A stretch of DNA of 32,460 nt. It comes from Desulfovibrio sp. (GTDB taxonomy: Bacteria; Desulfobacterota; Desulfovibrionia; Desulfovibrionales; Desulfovibrionaceae). The DNA is taken from positions 1-32,460 of the forward strand of contig JAITSV010000044.1 of NCBI GenBank assembly GCA_031287575.1. Direction: 5' to 3'. The notes beneath the pieces were generated by a model that searched no databases, was not told where the DNA came from, and saw only the letters and a program-made list of their open reading frames with translations. Positions within the stretch are counted from its first letter, which is position 1, and each line of letters begins with the position of its first letter. Positions 32,028-32,460 of the stretch are shown here, piece by piece. The translations under genes were made by a program, and so were the position numbers.

Positions 32028-32055
32028 TTGACTTCATCCGGGTTTCGCGTAGAAA
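32028..32055 (+). promoter_or_regulatory. rRNA promoter candidate P1
   Basis: TTGACT (32028-32033) and TAGAAA (32050-32055) are 16 bp apart and follow the A-rich tract. The context GGTGTTGAC is repeated at the second candidate. Confidence 0.5.
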
Positions 32056-32162
32056 CCACCTCCGCGCCGAACGGAACCGGCAACGCCTTCTGCAAGGGGG
32101 CAGCGCAGGACTGGACGGGCAAAAGGTCGACACGATCGCCGCGAAAAAAACGCGAAAGGGTG

Positions 32163-32191
32163 TTGACGGATGTCTCCGAAAGGAGCATAGC
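32163..32191 (+). promoter_or_regulatory. rRNA promoter candidate P2
   Basis: TTGACG (32163-32168) is followed at 17 bp by CATAGC (32186-32191), in the same GGTGTTGAC context as P1. The -10 is weak, which some rRNA promoters tolerate. The spacer contains the small hairpin CTCC-GAAA-GGAG. Confidence 0.4.
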
Positions 32192-32267
32192 TGAAAGTCC
32201 GCTCGCACGCACAGCGTGCACGGCAAGATGGTTCGGGCACTGGTCCGGCCGACGGTCGCAAGACTGC

Positions 32268-32280
32268 GGTTCTTTGACAA
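32268..32280 (+). promoter_or_regulatory. boxA-like antitermination element
   Basis: GGTTCTTTGACAA closely follows the rRNA boxA pattern (TGCTCTTTAACA in E. coli). It lies about 95 bp before the 16S 5' end, the usual place. It would bind the Nus factors and keep polymerase processive across the rRNA operon. Confidence 0.65.
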
Positions 32281-32373
32281 GTAAATAGCGAGTCGGGAAG
32301 GAATCAGCCTTTACGATAGTAATCAATCGTACGGGTGCCCCAATTACGGGGTGTTCGTGCGACTTCAGTTTTT

Positions 32374-32460
<87 letters not shown>

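Larger units (their letters stand above)
31614..32373. other. Non-coding region upstream of the rRNA operon
   Basis: Apart from the elements listed separately, I see no supported gene in this stretch. Open frames on the minus strand (for example at 31811-32326) lack an RBS and any recognisable motif, and overlap the rRNA promoter and leader. An AT-rich patch with TATAAA lies at 31735-31748, without a fitting -35. Confidence 0.6.

Noticed and set aside
31811..32326. A 171-codon minus-strand open frame in the rRNA leader
   Set aside because: It overlaps the rRNA promoters and boxA, has no RBS and no recognisable motif.

Overview
The window looks like a chromosomal segment of a GC-rich sulfate-reducing deltaproteobacterium of the Desulfovibrio/Nitratidesulfovibrio type. 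The evidence is the 16S rRNA 5' end at the right edge, an NfnAB-type electron-bifurcating transhydrogenase pair, a CISM-type molybdoenzyme operon with its own chaperone, LpxK (so a Gram-negative outer membrane), and a TPR family I associate with deltaproteobacteria. The genus is inferred from gene content and style; no database search was possible. I see no transposase, integrase, phage gene or CRISPR array.

Layout, left to right. Positions 1-320 hold a poly-C tract and a hairpin. 321-2619 (minus) is nfnA-nfnB, behind a promoter overlapped by a perfect 13-bp inverted repeat. 2968-3432 (plus) is a small unknown protein. 3607-6051 (minus) is a GH57-type glycosidase, divergent from a TPR protein (6150-7055, plus). 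7159-11811 (minus) is a torD-dmsA-dmsB-dmsC-like operon for a Tat-exported molybdopterin oxidoreductase whose N-terminus carries a collagen-like GPT repeat. 12071-13561 (minus) is a PAS/LuxR-HTH regulator. GGGTA/TACCC boxes lie both upstream of the regulator and upstream of the molybdoenzyme operon and share an exact 9-mer, suggesting a local regulatory circuit. A putative exported protein (13789-14469, plus) and a large orphan hybrid-less sensor histidine kinase (14511-17510, minus) follow.

17688-23063 is a plus-strand block: a Bax-inhibitor-1/YccA-like membrane protein, lpxK, and RNase R with a ~300-residue low-complexity basic tail. 23189-24769 (minus) is a large protein I do not recognise. 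24881-30310 (minus) is a tightly packed run: dppB-like, dppC-like, a CgeB-like glycosyltransferase and recN. 30362-31538 (minus) is a pair of genes that together match the N- and C-terminal halves of RdgC, so RdgC appears to be split in two. The last ~830 bp before the 16S gene hold an rRNA operon leader with two TTGAC-type promoter candidates, an A-rich upstream tract and a boxA-like antitermination element.

The parts that deserve a second look are the split RdgC, the TACCC-box circuit around the molybdoenzyme operon, the collagen-like repeat ahead of a Tat signal, and the RNase R tail. Everything else is ordinary housekeeping or respiratory content.
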